Origin: Burkholderia gladioli
GTDB taxonomy: Bacteria; Pseudomonadota; Gammaproteobacteria; Burkholderiales; Burkholderiaceae
Assembly: GCF_000959725.1 (NCBI RefSeq)
Contig: NZ_CP009322.1
Span: 806,001-870,000 of the forward strand
Direction of reading: 5' to 3'
Length of the DNA: 64,000 nucleotides
Positions 36,472 to 45,879 of this stretch are shown one piece after another. The number at the start of each line of letters is the position of its first letter. Position 1 is the stretch's first letter. The notes beneath the pieces were generated by a model. It was given only the letters and a program-made list of their open reading frames with translations. It searched no databases and was not told the origin of the DNA. The position numbers were made by a program, and so were the translations under genes.

Positions 36472-37265
36472 TCGAAATCGATCTGACCGGGCAGGTGGCG
36501 GTGGTGACGGGCGGCTCGTCCGGCATCGGCCTGGCCACCGCCGACTTGTTTCTGCAGGCAGGCGCCTCGGTGGCGATCTGCGGGCGCGACGCCGAGCGGC
36601 TGGCGCGCGCCGAAGCCGGGCTGCGCGAGCGCCACCCGGGCGCGCCGCTGCTGGCCGCGCGTTGCGACGTGCTCGACGCGGGCCAGGTCGAGGCCTTCGC
36701 CGGCGCGGTGGCAGCCCGTTTCGGCCGCGCCGACATGCTGGTCAACAACGCGGGGCAGGGGCGCGTGTCGAGCTTCGCCGACACCAGCGACGAGGCCTGG
36801 CGCGAGGAGCTCGACCTCAAGTATTTCAGCATCATCCGCCCGACGCGCGCCTTCCTGCCCATGCTGCGCGAGGCGCCGGCGGCCTCGATCAGCTGTGTGA
36901 ACTCGCTGCTCGCGCTGCAGCCCGAGCCGCACATGGTGGCCACCTCCTCGGCGCGCGCCGGCGTGCTCAGCCTGGTCAAGTCGCTGGCCACCGAACTCGC
37001 GCCGCAGGGGATTCGCGTCAACTCGATCCTGATCGGCATCGTCGAGTCGGGGCAGTGGCGCCGCCGTCACCAGCGCGAGGCGCAGCCGGGCCAGGACTGG
37101 GCCGCCTGGACCCAGGGCATCGCGCGCGCCAAGCGCATTCCGCTCGACCGGTTCGGGCGGCCCGAGGAGGCCGCGCGAGCCCTGTTCCATCTAGCCACTT
37201 ACCTGTCCTCCTATACGACGGGCAGCCATATCGACGTTTCCGGAGGCTTTGCACGCCATGTCTGA
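36468..37265 (+). CDS. SDR-family oxidoreductase
   Basis: Short-chain dehydrogenase of 265 residues with TGGSSGIGLATA, NNAGQG, SCVNSLLALQ and a C-terminal TTGSHIDVSGG. The normal catalytic YxxxK is replaced: the segment after the Ser reads PEPHMVATSSARAGVLS, so Tyr and Lys are not in their usual place. That suggests altered chemistry or a non-dehydrogenase role. It overlaps the IclR gene by 4 bases and the TPP enzyme by 8. Confidence 0.88.
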   Translation: MIEIDLTGQVAVVTGGSSGIGLATADLFLQAGASVAICGRDAERLARAEAGLRERHPGAPLLAARCDVLDAGQVEAFAGAVAARFGRADMLVNNAGQGRVSSFADTSDEAWREELDLKYFSIIRPTRAFLPMLREAPAASISCVNSLLALQPEPHMVATSSARAGVLSLVKSLATELAPQGIRVNSILIGIVESGQWRRRHQREAQPGQDWAAWTQGIARAKRIPLDRFGRPEEAARALFHLATYLSSYTTGSHIDVSGGFARHV

Positions 37266-38931
37266 CATCCAACGCACCACGGTCGGCGAACTGATCGCGG
37301 CCTTTCTCGAACACTGCGGCGTGAAGACCGCCTTCGGCGTGATCTCGATCCACAACATGCCGATCCTCGACGCGATCCACCGGCGCGAGCGGATCCGCTA
37401 CGTCGGCGCGCGCGGCGAGGCCGGCGCGGTCAACATGGCCGACGGCCTGGCGCGCGTCTCGGGCGGCCTGGGGGTGGCCTTCACCAGCACCGGCACGGCC
37501 GCCGGCAACGCGGCCGGCGCCATGGTCGAGGCCCTCACGGCCGGCACCGCGCTGCTGCACATCACCGGGCAGATCGAGACGCCCTACCTGGACCAGGACC
37601 TCGCCTACATCCACGAGGCGCCGGACCAGTTGACCATGCTCGGCGCGATCTCCAAGGCGGCCTACCGCGTGCGCACCGTCGAATCGGTGCTGCCCACGCT
37701 GCGCGAGGCGGTGCGCGTGGCGCAGACGGCGCCGAGCGGCCCGGTCTCGGTCGAGATCCCGATCGACATCCAGGCCGCCGAGATCGAGTGGCCCGCCGAT
37801 CTCGCCCCCGCCCACGTGGCGCCGCGCGAGCACGACAGCGCGCGTGTCGCGCAACTGGCCGAGCAACTGGCCGCCGCGCGCCGGCCGCTGCTGTGGCTCG
37901 GCGGCGGGGCGCGGCACGCGCGCGCCGAGGTGGAGCGGCTGGTGGCGCTCGGCTTCGGCGTGGTGACCAGCGTGCAGGGGCGCGGCGTGCTGCCCGAGGA
38001 TCATCCGGCCACGCTGGGCGCCTTCAACGTGCACGGCGCGGTGGAGCAGTTCTATCGCGGCTGCGATGCGCTGGTGGTGGTCGGCTCGCGGCTGCGCGGC
38101 AACGAGACCCTGAAGTACAAGCTGGCGCTACCCGAGCCGCTCTACCGCATCGACGCCGACGCGCTGGCCGACAACCGCGGCTATCGCAACGCGCTGTTCG
38201 TGCATGGCGACGCGAAGCGCGTGCTGGCCGAGCTGGCCGACCGCCTCGAAGGGCGCATGCAGGTCGATCCGGCCTTCGCGGCCGAGCTGGCCGCCGCGCG
38301 CGAGGCGGCGGTGGCCGACGTGGCCGAGGGGCTCGGCCCGTATCGGCGACTGGTCGAGACGCTGCAGGCCGAGCTCGGCCGCGACTACAACTGGGTGCGC
38401 GACGTGACCATCTCGAACAGCACCTGGGGCAACCGGCTGCTGAAGATCTTCGAGCCGCGCGCGGGCGTGCATGCGCTGGGCGGCGGCATCGGCCAGGGCA
38501 TGCAGATGGCGATCGGCGCGGCGCTGGCCGGCAGCGCCGCCAAGACGGTCTGCCTGGTCGGCGACGGCGGCCTGATGGTCAATGTCGGCGAGCTGGCCAC
38601 GGCCGTGCAGGAACGCGCCGACCTGATGATCGTGCTGATGAACGACCAGTGCTACGGCGTGATCCGCAACATCCAGGACGCGCAATATGGCGGCCGGCGC
38701 TGTTTCGTCGAGCTGCACCAGCCCGACTTCGCGCAGTTCTGCGCGAGCCTGGGCCTCAGGCATCACCGCATCGCCTCGCTCGACCAGGCCGAGGCGGCGA
38801 TCCGCGACGGCCTGGCCCATGCGGGGCCGGTGCTGGTCGAGGTCGACATGCTGTCGGTCGGCGCCTTCACCACGGCCTTCGCCGGGCCGCCCGTCAAGCA
38901 GCCGCTCGACCAGGAGCAGCAATATGCATAA
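37258..38931 (+). CDS. Thiamine-diphosphate enzyme (acetolactate synthase/2-oxoacid decarboxylase-like)
   Basis: Protein of 557 residues with the three domains of the POX/ALS family: N-terminal PYR domain with catalytic Glu in [13 protein letters not shown], a central Rossmann-like domain, and the PP domain with the metal motif [15 protein letters not shown]. It probably decarboxylates or ligates a 2-oxoacid from the pathway; the aldehyde dehydrogenase two genes on would take an aldehyde product. ATG 37258 with GGAGG upstream is preferred over TTG 37249. Confidence 0.88.
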   Translation: MSDIQRTTVGELIAAFLEHCGVKTAFGVISIHNMPILDAIHRRERIRYVGARGEAGAVNMADGLARVSGGLGVAFTSTGTAAGNAAGAMVEALTAGTALLHITGQIETPYLDQDLAYIHEAPDQLTMLGAISKAAYRVRTVESVLPTLREAVRVAQTAPSGPVSVEIPIDIQAAEIEWPADLAPAHVAPREHDSARVAQLAEQLAAARRPLLWLGGGARHARAEVERLVALGFGVVTSVQGRGVLPEDHPATLGAFNVHGAVEQFYRGCDALVVVGSRLRGNETLKYKLALPEPLYRIDADALADNRGYRNALFVHGDAKRVLAELADRLEGRMQVDPAFAAELAAAREAAVADVAEGLGPYRRLVETLQAELGRDYNWVRDVTISNSTWGNRLLKIFEPRAGVHALGGGIGQGMQMAIGAALAGSAAKTVCLVGDGGLMVNVGELATAVQERADLMIVLMNDQCYGVIRNIQDAQYGGRRCFVELHQPDFAQFCASLGLRHHRIASLDQAEAAIRDGLAHAGPVLVEVDMLSVGAFTTAFAGPPVKQPLDQEQQYA

Positions 38932-39757
38932 GCCGGCGGCGCAGGCGGGCGGCGGCGCGCCGCTCGAAGTGGCGATGATCGGCTTCGGCGCGATCGGCGC
39001 GGCCGTCTATCGCGCGGTCGAGCACGACACGGCGCTGCGCGTGGCCCACGTGATCGTGCCGGCGCACCAGCGCGAGGCGGTGCGCGCCGAGCTGGGCGAG
39101 CGGGTGGACGTGGTGAGTTCGGTCGAGGCGCTGTCGAGCCATCCGCGCTTCGCGCTCGAGTGCGCCGGGCACGGCGCGCTGGTCGATCACGTGGTGCCGT
39201 TGCTGCAGGCCGGTACCGATTGCGCGGTGGCCTCGATCGGCGCCTTGTCGGACCTGGCGCTGCTCGACACGCTCTCGCAGGCGGCCGACCGGGGCCAGGC
39301 CACGCTCACCCTGCTGTCGGGCGCGATCGGCGGGATCGACGCGCTGGCCTCGGCCAGGCAGGGCGGCCTGGACGAGGTGAGCTACATCGGCCGCAAGCCA
39401 CCCACCGGCTGGCTCGACACGCCGGCCGAGGCGGTTTGCGAGCTGCGCACGCTGACGGTCGAGCAGGTCATCTTCGAGGGCAGTGCGCGCGACGCGGCGC
39501 GACTCTACCCGAAGAACGCCAACGTGGCCGCCACCGTGGCGCTGGCCGGGCTCGGGCTCGATCGCACGCGCGTGACCCTGATCGCCGATCCGGCCGTGAC
39601 GCGCAACGTGCATCGCATCGTGGCGCGCGGCGCGTTCGGCGAGATGTCGCTGGAGATGTCGGGCAAGCCCTTGCCGGACAACCCGAAAACCTCCGCGCTG
39701 ACGGCGTTCAGCGCGATCCGCGCGCTGCGCAACCGCGCCGCGCGCTGCGTGATCTGA
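38924..39757 (+). CDS. L-aspartate dehydrogenase-like protein (non-NadB)
   Basis: NAD(P)-dependent enzyme of 277 residues. Rossmann motif [15 protein letters not shown], mid region [18 protein letters not shown], and the DUF108 catalytic part ([20 protein letters not shown], then [16 protein letters not shown]) match the NadX/AspDH family, which interconverts aspartate with iminosuccinate/oxaloacetate and ammonia. In a catabolic operon it may instead work on another amino or imino acid derived from the substrate. It overlaps the TPP gene by 8 bases. Confidence 0.9.
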   Translation: MHKPAAQAGGGAPLEVAMIGFGAIGAAVYRAVEHDTALRVAHVIVPAHQREAVRAELGERVDVVSSVEALSSHPRFALECAGHGALVDHVVPLLQAGTDCAVASIGALSDLALLDTLSQAADRGQATLTLLSGAIGGIDALASARQGGLDEVSYIGRKPPTGWLDTPAEAVCELRTLTVEQVIFEGSARDAARLYPKNANVAATVALAGLGLDRTRVTLIADPAVTRNVHRIVARGAFGEMSLEMSGKPLPDNPKTSALTAFSAIRALRNRAARCVI

Positions 39758-39833
39758 GCGAGCGGCGGCGCCGGCCTGGCCGCGCCGCCGCCCGGGCACG
39801 CGATGCCTTGTTGAGGATGACCGAGGACAGACG

Positions 39834-41324
39834 ATGACAGTATTCGATTTTCCGCTGGTGCCGACCGGCGAGATCCTGATCGGCGGCGAATGGCGGCCGG
39901 GCCGCGGCGCCGCCACGGCGAGCCTGTATCCGGCCGACGGCTCGCTGAACCGCGAGATCGTGATGGCCGACGCGCAGGACGCGCGCGACGCGCTGGAGGC
40001 GGCCGACGCCGCCTGGCGACGCGACGACTGGGCGGGGCTCAAGCCGCATCAGCGCGCCGCTGTGCTGCACCGGATCGCCGATCTGGTGCAGGCCAACCAC
40101 GAGCAGCTCGCGCAGATCCAGCGGCGCGACAACGGCAAGCCGATCAGCGAGACGCGCGCGCTGGTGACGAGCGCCGCCAATACCTTCCGCTACTTCGCGG
40201 CGGCCGCCGAGACCTTCGAGGAAGCGCTCACGCCCTCGCGCGGCGACTACCTCACGATGAGCGTGCACGAGCCGCTCGGCGTGGTGGCCGCCATCACGCC
40301 CTGGAACTCGCCGATCGCCTCCGACGCGCAGAAGCTCGGGCCGGCGTTGGCGGCCGGCAACGCGGTGGTGCTCAAGCCCGCCGAGGTCACGCCGCTGGCC
40401 TCGCTGGCGCTGGCGCGGCTCTGCGAGCAGGCCGGCGTGCCGCGCGGGGTGATCTCGGTGCTGCCGGGCAAGGGCTCGGTGGTGGGCGATGCGCTGGTGC
40501 GCGACGCGCGCGTGAAGAAGGTGTCGTTTACCGGCGGCACCGAGGTCGGGCGCGGCATCGCGCGGCTCGCGGCCGAGCGCTTCATGCCGGTGTCGCTGGA
40601 GCTGGGCGGCAAGTCGCCGACCATCGTGTTCGACGACGCCGATCTCGACCACGCCGTGAACGGCGTGCTGTACGGCATCTTCAGCTCCTCGGGCGAATCC
40701 TGCATCGCCGGCTCGCGCCTGTTCGTGCAGCGCGGCCTCTACGACGCCTTCGTCTCGCGCCTGGTCGAGCGGGCCCGCGCGCTGCGGGTCGGCGACCCGG
40801 CCAGCGAGCGCACCCAGATGGGGCCGCTGATCACCGCCCAGCACCGCGCCTCGATCGAATCCTATGTCGCGCTGGGGCGCGAGGAGGGCGGCCGCGTGCT
40901 GTGCGGCGGCGAGCGCCCGGGCGGCGCCGGCCGCGAGCAGGGCTACTACTACCTGCCGACCATCCTCGACGGGCTGTCCAACCAGGCGCGCATCTGCCAG
41001 GAGGAGATCTTCGGGCCGGTGCTGGTGGCGATGCCCTTCGACGACGAGGCCTCGCTGCTGGCGATGGCCAACCGCAGCGTGTTCGGGCTCGCCGCCGGCA
41101 TCTGGACGCGCGACTACAAGCGCGCCTGGCGCGTGGCGCGCGCGCTCGAGGCCGGCACGGTGTGGATCAACACCTACAAGCAGTTCTCGATCCCGACGCC
41201 GTTCGGCGGCTGGAAGGACAGCGGCCAGGGCCGCGAGAAGGGCCGGCTCGGGATCGTCGAGTACATGCAGCAGAAGAGCCTCTACTGGGGCCTCAACGAC
41301 TTGCCGCTCGCGTGGGCGAATTGA
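39834..41324 (+). CDS. NAD(P)-dependent aldehyde dehydrogenase
   Basis: Aldehyde dehydrogenase of 496 residues: AITPWNSPI, the cofactor motif FTGGTEVGRGIA, catalytic Glu in LELGGKSP and catalytic Cys about 290 in SSGESCIAGSR. Expected to oxidise the aldehyde made by the TPP enzyme or by ring-cleavage chemistry to an acid. It is 77 bases after the aspartate-dehydrogenase-like gene on the same strand. Confidence 0.93.
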   Translation: MTVFDFPLVPTGEILIGGEWRPGRGAATASLYPADGSLNREIVMADAQDARDALEAADAAWRRDDWAGLKPHQRAAVLHRIADLVQANHEQLAQIQRRDNGKPISETRALVTSAANTFRYFAAAAETFEEALTPSRGDYLTMSVHEPLGVVAAITPWNSPIASDAQKLGPALAAGNAVVLKPAEVTPLASLALARLCEQAGVPRGVISVLPGKGSVVGDALVRDARVKKVSFTGGTEVGRGIARLAAERFMPVSLELGGKSPTIVFDDADLDHAVNGVLYGIFSSSGESCIAGSRLFVQRGLYDAFVSRLVERARALRVGDPASERTQMGPLITAQHRASIESYVALGREEGGRVLCGGERPGGAGREQGYYYLPTILDGLSNQARICQEEIFGPVLVAMPFDDEASLLAMANRSVFGLAAGIWTRDYKRAWRVARALEAGTVWINTYKQFSIPTPFGGWKDSGQGREKGRLGIVEYMQQKSLYWGLNDLPLAWAN

Positions 41325-41340
41325 ACGGGAGCACGACGCG

Positions 41341-42309
41341 ATGACCATCCTTGGAATCGAACAGATCACCTACGGCGTGACCGACCTGGACGCCTGCCGG
41401 CGCTTCTTCGCCGACTGGGGCTTGAAGGAGGTGGCGCACGACGCTGGGCACGCGCGCTTCGAGACGCTCAATGGCTGCACGGTGCGGCTGGTGGCGGCCG
41501 ACGATGCCTCGCTGCCGCCCGCCTTCGAGGCCGGCCCGACGCTGCGCGAAGTGACGTGGGGCGTGGCCACGCGCGCCGAGCTCGACGCGCTGCGCGGCCG
41601 TTTCGCCGGCCAGCCCGGCCACTTCGAAACGGATGATGCGGTGGGCTGCCTGGACCCGATCGGCATGGCGATCCGGGTCGAGATCACGCGGCGCCGGCCG
41701 CTCGACCTGCAGGGCTCGCCCTCGAACGTCTGGGGCCTGCCGGCCGCGCGCGTCGACCAGCCCAGCCCCGTCTACGAGCGCGCCGAGCCGATCGAGGTCG
41801 GGCACGTGGTGTTCTTCACCGACCGCCTCGCCGAGCAGGCCGCGTTCTACCAGGCACTGCTCGGCTTCGAGACCTCGGACCGCTATCCGGGGCGCGGCGC
41901 CTTCCTGCGCTGCGCGCCGCACGGCGGCCATCACGACCTGTTCCTGCTGCAGTTGCCCAGCGGCAAGCGCGGCCTGAACCATGTCGCCTTCGCCGTGCGC
42001 GACATCCACGAGGTATTCGGCGGCGGCCTGCATATCAGCCGTTGCGGCTGGACCACCCAGCTCGGCCCGGGGCGCCACCCGGTGTCGTCGGCCTACTTCT
42101 GGTACTTCCAGAACCCGGCCGGCGGCCTGATCGAGTATTACGCCGACGAGGACGTGCTGACGCCCGAATGGCAGCCGCGCGATTTCGAACCGGGCCCGAC
42201 CGTGTTCGCCGAGTGGGCGATCGACGGCGGCATCGACGGCCATACGCGCCGCCAGAAGCAGGCCGAGGCGCCGGCCGGCGCCTTCATGACGGAGCGCAAG
42301 CATGGCTGA
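41341..42309 (+). CDS. VOC-family extradiol-dioxygenase-like protein
   Basis: Two-module vicinal oxygen chelate protein of 322 residues. The C-terminal module keeps the iron ligands of extradiol catechol dioxygenases: EVGHVVFF (His), LNHVAFAV (His) and GGLIEYYAD (Glu). The N-terminal module (about 1-130) is a degenerate copy, as in BphC-like enzymes. It would cleave the ring next to the diol and so fits the hydrolase at 34619. ATG 41341 begins a compact operon with short spacing (16 bases after the aldehyde dehydrogenase). Confidence 0.88.
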   Translation: MTILGIEQITYGVTDLDACRRFFADWGLKEVAHDAGHARFETLNGCTVRLVAADDASLPPAFEAGPTLREVTWGVATRAELDALRGRFAGQPGHFETDDAVGCLDPIGMAIRVEITRRRPLDLQGSPSNVWGLPAARVDQPSPVYERAEPIEVGHVVFFTDRLAEQAAFYQALLGFETSDRYPGRGAFLRCAPHGGHHDLFLLQLPSGKRGLNHVAFAVRDIHEVFGGGLHISRCGWTTQLGPGRHPVSSAYFWYFQNPAGGLIEYYADEDVLTPEWQPRDFEPGPTVFAEWAIDGGIDGHTRRQKQAEAPAGAFMTERKHG

Positions 42310-43528
42310 GGATCGCATCGAGACCGTCGTCGTGATCGGCGGCGGGCAGGCCGCCGGCTGGGTGGCGAAGACATTGCGCGCGGAGGGCTACACGGGGCGG
42401 CTGGTGATGATCGCCGATGAGACGCATCCGCCCTACGAGCGCCCACCGCTGTCGAAGGCGGTGCTGGCCGGCGAGGCCGACGCGGCCAGCACCCACCTGC
42501 TGAAGCCGGACGAATTGGCCGGGCTCGCGATCGAGCGGTGGCAGCCCGAGCGTGCCACGGCGATCGATCGCGAGCGGCGCATCGTGCGTACCGAGTCGGG
42601 CCGCGAACTGCGCTACGACCGCCTGGTGATCGCCACCGGCGGCACGGCGCGGCGGCTGCCCGAGTCCATCGTCAGGACGCCGGAGCTGCATTACCTGCGC
42701 ACGCTCGACGAGGCGGCCGAGCTGGGCCGCACGCTGCGCGCGAGCCGCCGCGTGCTGGTGATCGGCGGCGGCTGGATCGGCCTGGAGGTGGCGGCCACCG
42801 CGCGCAAGCTCGGCATCGAGGCGGTGCTGGTCGAGGGCGCGCCGCGGCTTTGCGCGCGCTCGCTGCCGCTGGCCGTGTCCGACTTCCTGCTCGAGCTGCA
42901 TCGCGCCCGGGGCGTCGAGCTGCGGCTCGGCGCGCAACTGGCCGCGCTCGACCCGCATCCCGAGGACGCTTCGCGCGTGCGCGCCACGCTTGCCGACGGC
43001 AGCGTGATCGACGCCGATTGCGCGGTGGCCGGCATCGGCCTGGTGCCGAACCTGGCGCTGGCGCGCGAGGCCGGCCTGACGGTGGAGGACGGCATCGTGG
43101 TCGACGAATACGGCGCCACCAGCGATCCGGCGATCTTCGCCTGCGGCGACGTGGCAAGCCACCCGAACGCCTGGCTGAAGCGCCGCACGCGGCTCGAATC
43201 CTGGGCCAATGCGCAGAACCAGGCGATCACGGCGGCCCGGGCCCTGCTCGGCACGCGCGTGCCCTATGCCGAGATTCCCTGGTTCTGGTCCGATCAGTAC
43301 GACGTGAACCTGCAGATCCTCGGCGACCCCGGCGACGCCACCACCATGCTGGTGCGCGGCGACCTGGCCGCGCGCCGCGCCACGCTGTTCTTCGTCGACG
43401 GCGTCACGCTGCGCGGCGTGATCGCCATCAACACGGCACGCGAGCTCAAGCTCGCGCGCAAATGGATGAACCAGGGCCGCGCGGTCGATGGCGCGGCGCT
43501 CACCGACACGAGCCGCGCGCTGGCCTAG
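42302..43528 (+). CDS. FAD-dependent ferredoxin reductase
   Basis: Pyridine-nucleotide disulfide oxidoreductase fold, 408 residues: FAD site VVVIGGGQAAGWVAKTLR, NAD site VLVIGGGWIGLEVA, and DEYGATSDPAIFACGDVAS for flavin binding. This is the reductase type that serves three-component Rieske dioxygenases, passing NADH electrons to the ferredoxin at 31430. It overlaps the VOC gene by 8 bases. Confidence 0.92.
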   Translation: MAEDRIETVVVIGGGQAAGWVAKTLRAEGYTGRLVMIADETHPPYERPPLSKAVLAGEADAASTHLLKPDELAGLAIERWQPERATAIDRERRIVRTESGRELRYDRLVIATGGTARRLPESIVRTPELHYLRTLDEAAELGRTLRASRRVLVIGGGWIGLEVAATARKLGIEAVLVEGAPRLCARSLPLAVSDFLLELHRARGVELRLGAQLAALDPHPEDASRVRATLADGSVIDADCAVAGIGLVPNLALAREAGLTVEDGIVVDEYGATSDPAIFACGDVASHPNAWLKRRTRLESWANAQNQAITAARALLGTRVPYAEIPWFWSDQYDVNLQILGDPGDATTMLVRGDLAARRATLFFVDGVTLRGVIAINTARELKLARKWMNQGRAVDGAALTDTSRALA

Positions 43529-43581
43529 CGACGCTGCCGCCCACGCCACCCGCTATCGCAGGCCCCAAGGAGAATCCCCGC

Positions 43582-44985
43582 ATGAGCACCTATCCCAGCG
43601 TCGTCGCCAGCCCGGCCGTGTCGGCCGCCTCGGCGCCGGCCACGCCCGGCGCCGTCGTCGCGCGTCTCGAACGCCTGCCGACCAATGCGCTGCAGATCCG
43701 CGCGCGAGTGCTGATCGGCACCGCCACTTTCTTCGACGGCTTCGACGTGATCACCATCGCGGCCACCTTGCCGTTGCTGATCCACAAGTGGGGGCTCGGG
43801 CCGGCGCAGATCGGCTGGCTGATCGCCTCGGGCGCGATCGGGCAGTTGATCGGCGCGATCCTGTTCCCGATGCTGGCCGAGCGGCACGGCCGCGTGCGCG
43901 CGATCGCCTGGAGCTCGACCGTGATCGGCGTGACCAGCCTGGCCTGCGGCTTCGCGCCGAGCTTCGCTGCCTTCGTGGCGCTGCGCGTGCTGCAGGGCAT
44001 CGGCCTGGGCGGCGAGCTGCCGGTGGCGGCCACCTATATCAACGAGATCACGCGCGCCCACGGACGCGGACGCTTCGTGCTGCTGTACGAGATCGTGTTC
44101 CCGATCGGGCTGCTGGCCTCGATGGCGCTGGGTGCCTACCTGGTGCCGCGCTACGGCTGGGAGATCATGTACTTCATCGGCGGGCTGCCGCTGCTGCTGG
44201 GCCTGGTGCTGACGCGCCTGGTGCCCGAGTCGCCGCGCTGGCTGGCCTCGCGCGGGCGGCTGGCCGAGGCCGGCGAGGCGCTGTCGCGCTTCGAGGCCTC
44301 GGTGCGCGGGACGCTGCCGCCGCCGGCCGGCAGCGAGGAGTTCGACCAGGTGCTGGCGCGCCATCCGCGCCGCCGTGCGCTCGACTTGTTGAGCCCCGCC
44401 TATCGCCGGCGCACCATCGCGGTGGCGACGCTGTGGGCCACCTGCGGTTTCATCCAGTACGGGCTCTCCACCTGGCTGCCGACCATTTATCGCGACTTCT
44501 ACCACGCGCCCTTGCAGCTCGCGCTGAACCTGGCCGTGATCGGCTCGGTGCTGGGCGTGCTCGGTTCGCTGGTGTCGGCGCTGCTGGTGGACGTGGTGGG
44601 CCGCAAGCCCGTGATCAGCGTGTCGTTCCTGCTCTGCGCGCTGTCGCTGGCGGCGGCGGGCTACTGGCACGGTGCCTCGGTCTACGTGGTGGCGATCTGC
44701 TGCTCGCTGGCGCTGGGGCTGATGGCCTCGGGCTTCATCACCGCCTACGTCTACACGCCCGAGCAGTACCCCACCAGCATCCGCGCCTCGGGCTGCGGGC
44801 TCGGCAGCGCCTGGCTGAAGATCGCCTCGTTCGTGGCGCCGATGGTGGTGCCGCACGCGATCCTCGGCGGCAACCTGGCGCCGGCCTTCTACCTGCTCGG
44901 CGCGGTGCCGCTGATCGCGGCGCTGACGGTGCACTTCATCGGCATCGAGACCAAGGGGCAGGTGCTGGAGCGGCTGGAAGCCTGA
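43582..44985 (+). CDS. MFS transporter, aromatic acid:H+ symporter type
   Basis: Twelve-helix carrier of 467 residues. The first helix has FFDGFDVITIAATLPLL, and loop 2-3 LAERHGRVRAIAWS; the GFD segment is the hallmark of the AAHS family (PcaK, BenK-like), which imports aromatic acids with protons. As last gene of the cluster it gives the inner-membrane import step, with the porin at 29936 as the outer one. Start 43582 has AAGGAG upstream; a terminator follows. Confidence 0.92.
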   Translation: MSTYPSVVASPAVSAASAPATPGAVVARLERLPTNALQIRARVLIGTATFFDGFDVITIAATLPLLIHKWGLGPAQIGWLIASGAIGQLIGAILFPMLAERHGRVRAIAWSSTVIGVTSLACGFAPSFAAFVALRVLQGIGLGGELPVAATYINEITRAHGRGRFVLLYEIVFPIGLLASMALGAYLVPRYGWEIMYFIGGLPLLLGLVLTRLVPESPRWLASRGRLAEAGEALSRFEASVRGTLPPPAGSEEFDQVLARHPRRRALDLLSPAYRRRTIAVATLWATCGFIQYGLSTWLPTIYRDFYHAPLQLALNLAVIGSVLGVLGSLVSALLVDVVGRKPVISVSFLLCALSLAAAGYWHGASVYVVAICCSLALGLMASGFITAYVYTPEQYPTSIRASGCGLGSAWLKIASFVAPMVVPHAILGGNLAPAFYLLGAVPLIAALTVHFIGIETKGQVLERLEA

Positions 44986-45006
44986 GCACTCCTCGCGCGG
45001 GATGCG

Positions 45007-45042
45007 AAACGGCCGGCATTGTCATGCCGGCCGTTTTGTTTT
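45007..45042 (+). terminator. Terminator of the catabolic operon
   Basis: Stem AAACGGCCGGCAT (45007-45019) with ATGCCGGCCGTTT (45024-45036), 4-base loop, then a T-rich tail. It is the first strong terminator after the operon begins at 31430. Confidence 0.88.
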
Positions 45043-45087
45043 GGTGCGTTACGCAGGTGCCCTGGACGCGGCTTCGGCGCCGCGTGC

Positions 45088-45522
45088 TCAGTGCACCGCC
45101 GTGACGGGTAGCTTGGTGAGCCGCAGCAGACGATCGTGCAGGCCCAGGCCGAACACGCGCGCGAGCCAGTGCAATGGATTGCGGCGCGGCGCGGTCAACA
45201 CGATCTCGTCGCAGCGATGCTCCAGCGCGCAGCGCGCGATCGCGTCGGCCGTGGCACCGAACTTCATGGTCAGCGAGTAATGCACGCCGGCGTCGCGCAG
45301 GATCGTGATGGCCGCGGCCAGGTCGTGCTCGGCTGCGGCGCGGCCGATCTCGTCGAGTTCGCGATGGGTATGGAAGGCGTCGGCGCGCGAGCCGCCCAGC
45401 GGCGGTTGCACGTTGACGAGCACCACCTCGGAGGCGCAGCGCTCGCGGTAGAGGAAGGCGGCATGGCGCACGGCCTGCAGCGCGCGCGGGGAGTGGCCGA
45501 CGGGGACGAGCAGTTTGAGCAT
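45088..45522 (-). CDS. Universal stress protein (UspA family)
   Basis: Cytoplasmic protein of 144 residues. Starts MLKLLVPVGHSPRALQAVRH, the usual UspA beginning, and keeps the middle DEIVLTAPRR segment, but the ATP-binding G-2x-G-9x-G(S/T) motif is poorly conserved here, so it may not bind ATP. A longer reading from ATG 45606 would add 28 residues with no similarity. It is divergent from bcpA. Confidence 0.8.
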   Translation of the reverse strand: MLKLLVPVGHSPRALQAVRHAAFLYRERCASEVVLVNVQPPLGGSRADAFHTHRELDEIGRAAAEHDLAAAITILRDAGVHYSLTMKFGATADAIARCALEHRCDEIVLTAPRRNPLHWLARVFGLGLHDRLLRLTKLPVTAVH

Positions 45523-45718
45523 GTGGGCGGCAAGCAGTTCGGATGCGATGCCCGCAGCGTAAACAACCGGTGGTGTCGATCTCGTAAAGAGTGGGCGCTG
45601 GGGCATAAAAATCTCGTCAAGATCGGGGTTTGCCGGGTCGCCGATTCGATGCGCCGAATTATCAGATTTGGAAAGGCATCCGAATTTTCGAGATATTTTT
45701 GAAGATCGGATAACCCGT

Positions 45719-45736
45719 CCTGTCAAAGTTGACAGG
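45719..45736. promoter_or_regulatory. 18-bp inverted repeat upstream of bcpA
   Basis: CCTGTCAA-AG-TTGACAGG: perfect 8-base arms with a 2-base spacer, about 145 bases before the bcpA start. The right arm contains a TTGACA that could be a -35, so a bound dimer would compete with RNA polymerase. Confidence 0.55.
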
Positions 45737-45782
45737 CCTCTTTGATTAATCCCCGGCTGCTCGTGCATTTGACATTCCTTAA

Positions 45783-45803
45783 CCCGTTTTGAGACAAAAC
45801 GGG
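45783..45803. promoter_or_regulatory. Second inverted repeat/hairpin upstream of bcpA
   Basis: CCCGTTTTG-AGA-CAAAACGGG: 9-base arms, 3-base loop, 77 bases before the bcpA start. It could be an operator or an mRNA leader hairpin; no T run follows, so it is not a terminator for either strand. Confidence 0.5.
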
Positions 45804-45879
45804 GCATCTTCTGCGAGACAATGCGCCGGTCCGTTGATCCGTAGTGCTCAGTAGCGCGATTCGCGAGTAGACCAGAACC

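Larger units (their letters stand above)
45523..45879. other. Divergent regulatory region upstream of bcpA
   Basis: This 357-base AT-richer gap lies between the universal stress protein gene and bcpA and contains two perfect inverted repeats (45719-45736 and 45783-45803). TTGACA occurs at 45729-45734 and 45769-45774 but without a convincing -10 at the right distance. Confidence 0.6.

Noticed and set aside
45088..45807. Longer form of the universal stress protein
   Set aside because: The extra N-terminal residues have no similarity to the family and run through the palindromes upstream of bcpA.
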